Assembly: GCF_003332305.1 (NCBI RefSeq)
Contig: NZ_QOIO01000003.1
Location: 124,001-188,000, forward strand
Length of the DNA stretch: 64,000 nt
Origin: Microvirga aerophila
Lineage (GTDB): Bacteria; Pseudomonadota; Alphaproteobacteria; Rhizobiales; Beijerinckiaceae
Direction: 5' to 3'
Made by a program: the position numbers and the translations under genes. The notes beneath the pieces were generated by a model, which was not told where the DNA came from, made no database searches, and saw nothing but the letters and a program-made list of their open reading frames with translations. Positions 63,319 to 64,000 of the stretch are shown here, one piece after another (the first letter of the stretch is position 1; each line of letters starts with the position of its first letter).

Positions 63319-64000
63319 TCAGCGCTGAACCGGCTGCGAATTGACGAAGTAGTCGAAGGGCAGCTCGGCGATGCGGAACCAGGTCAGCTCCTTCTCGCGG
63401 AAGGCGCTCCACGAATCGTAGACCTTCTTGAACTTCGCATTGGAGGCCGCGATCTCGCTGTAGAGCTTGAACGCCTCCTTGTAGCTCTGCTCCATCACGT
63501 CCTTCGGGAAGGGGCGCAGCTGCACACCTTGTCCGACGAGACGACGGATCGCTTCCGCGTTCTCCGCGTCGTATTTCGCCACGCACATGGCGTTGGCTTC
63601 CGCGCAGGCCGCCTCGAGGATGGCCTTGTAGTGCGCGGGCAGCGAGTTCCACTTGTCCATGTTGACATAGAGCGAGGGCTGCGCGCCGCCTTCCCAGAAG
63701 CCCGGGTAGTAATAGTACTTGGCGACCTTCACGAAGCCGAGCTTCTCGTCGTCGTAAGGCCCTGAGAACTCTACCGCGTCGAGGGTGCCGCGCTCGAGCG
63801 CCGGATAGATGTCGCCCGCGCCCAGAACCTGCGGCACCACGCCGAGCTTCGCTATGATCTGACCACCCATGCCGGCGATGCGCATCTTGAGGCCCTGGAG
63901 ATCCGCGACCGAGTTAATCTCCTTGCGGAACCAGCCGCCCATCTGCGCGCCCGTCTGCCCGGCCGGGATCGGGAACACACTGTAGTCCTTCATGAAGTCG
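63319..64000 (-). CDS. TRAP transporter substrate-binding protein, DctP family (5' end cut by window edge)
   Basis: The visible 226 C-terminal residues continue to the right edge without a start. DctP-type features: GWFRKEINSVADLQGLKMRI with the conserved Arg that contacts the carboxylate, GAGDIYPALERGTLDAVEFS, and YYYYPGFWEGGAQPSLYVN. It captures an organic acid in the periplasm for a TRAP permease, expected further right. The residue pattern resembles the TakP-like group for keto acids. Confidence 0.9.
   Translation of the reverse strand, partial: DFMKDYSVFPIPAGQTGAQMGGWFRKEINSVADLQGLKMRIAGMGGQIIAKLGVVPQVLGAGDIYPALERGTLDAVEFSGPYDDEKLGFVKVAKYYYYPGFWEGGAQPSLYVNMDKWNSLPAHYKAILEAACAEANAMCVAKYDAENAEAIRRLVGQGVQLRPFPKDVMEQSYKEAFKLYSEIAASNAKFKKVYDSWSAFREKELTWFRIAELPFDYFVNSQPVQR

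Noticed and set aside
1..64000. CRISPR array
   Set aside because: No set of regularly spaced direct repeats was seen; the only tandem repeat is the two-copy unit at 56293.

Overview
The window looks like chromosomal DNA from a GC-rich alphaproteobacterium of the Rhizobiales (Hyphomicrobiales), most plausibly a Methylobacteriaceae member such as Microvirga or Methylobacterium. Grounds: an ndvA-type beta-glucan exporter, the metX-metW pair, the ftsE-ftsX-ydcF-plsC order, HpnC/D/E-type squalene enzymes beside a carotenoid cluster, sigma-EcfG-type promoters (GGAAC-N16-CGTT), and palindromic intergenic repeats of the kind common in this order. The genus is inferred; there is no rRNA gene here.

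Layout. 1-3.9 kb is the right end of a genomic island: a truncated DUF4145-helicase gene, small accessory genes (GGPxxG protein, orphan BrnA-like antitoxin, MliC-like lysozyme inhibitor), a tyrosine integrase, and a 3' fragment of tRNA-Arg(CCT) as the attachment site. A second, decayed copy of that fragment lies 1.2 kb further on, beyond a quinone-oxidoreductase gene. 5.3-13.3 kb holds an HDA-aldolase-like gene, a DUF1275 protein, a GH3 beta-glucosidase, a histidine-kinase-like/receiver protein with an eroded ATPase domain, and an amidoligase plus C26-peptidase pair behind an EcfG-type promoter. A MATE exporter gene (13.4-14.8 kb) carries an in-frame TGA.

14.85-23.9 kb is the most distinctive block: one leftward operon encoding two CrtI/CrtN-type desaturase/oxidases, a PlsC-like acyltransferase, a membrane GT2 glycosyltransferase, a single-polypeptide HpnC-HpnD fusion, HpnE and IspH. 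Most junctions are 4-base stop/start overlaps. Together they can be read as a squalene-based route to a glycosylated, acylated C30 carotenoid. 24-37 kb has envelope genes (RlpA-like lipoprotein, glycosyltransferase, UDP-galactopyranose mutase, a GH1-RmlD fusion, GH2 hydrolase, MscS channel, CAP lipoprotein). The glycan cluster and a small membrane protein each sit behind an EcfG-type promoter.

37-64 kb is mostly housekeeping: ndvA, an epoxide-hydrolase-like gene, aroK-aroB-CNNM, xerD, metX-metW, chorismate mutase-hisC-tyrC, ftsE-ftsX-ydcF-plsC, hpt, tspO, a cystathionine synthase/lyase, a frameshifted 2',3'-cyclic nucleotidase gene, BrkB and EamA membrane proteins, and the end of a TRAP-transporter binding-protein gene cut by the right edge. 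Three genes are broken by single changes (MATE, copper chaperone, cpdB); sequencing error cannot be excluded for them. No CRISPR array, rRNA gene or intact tRNA gene was seen.
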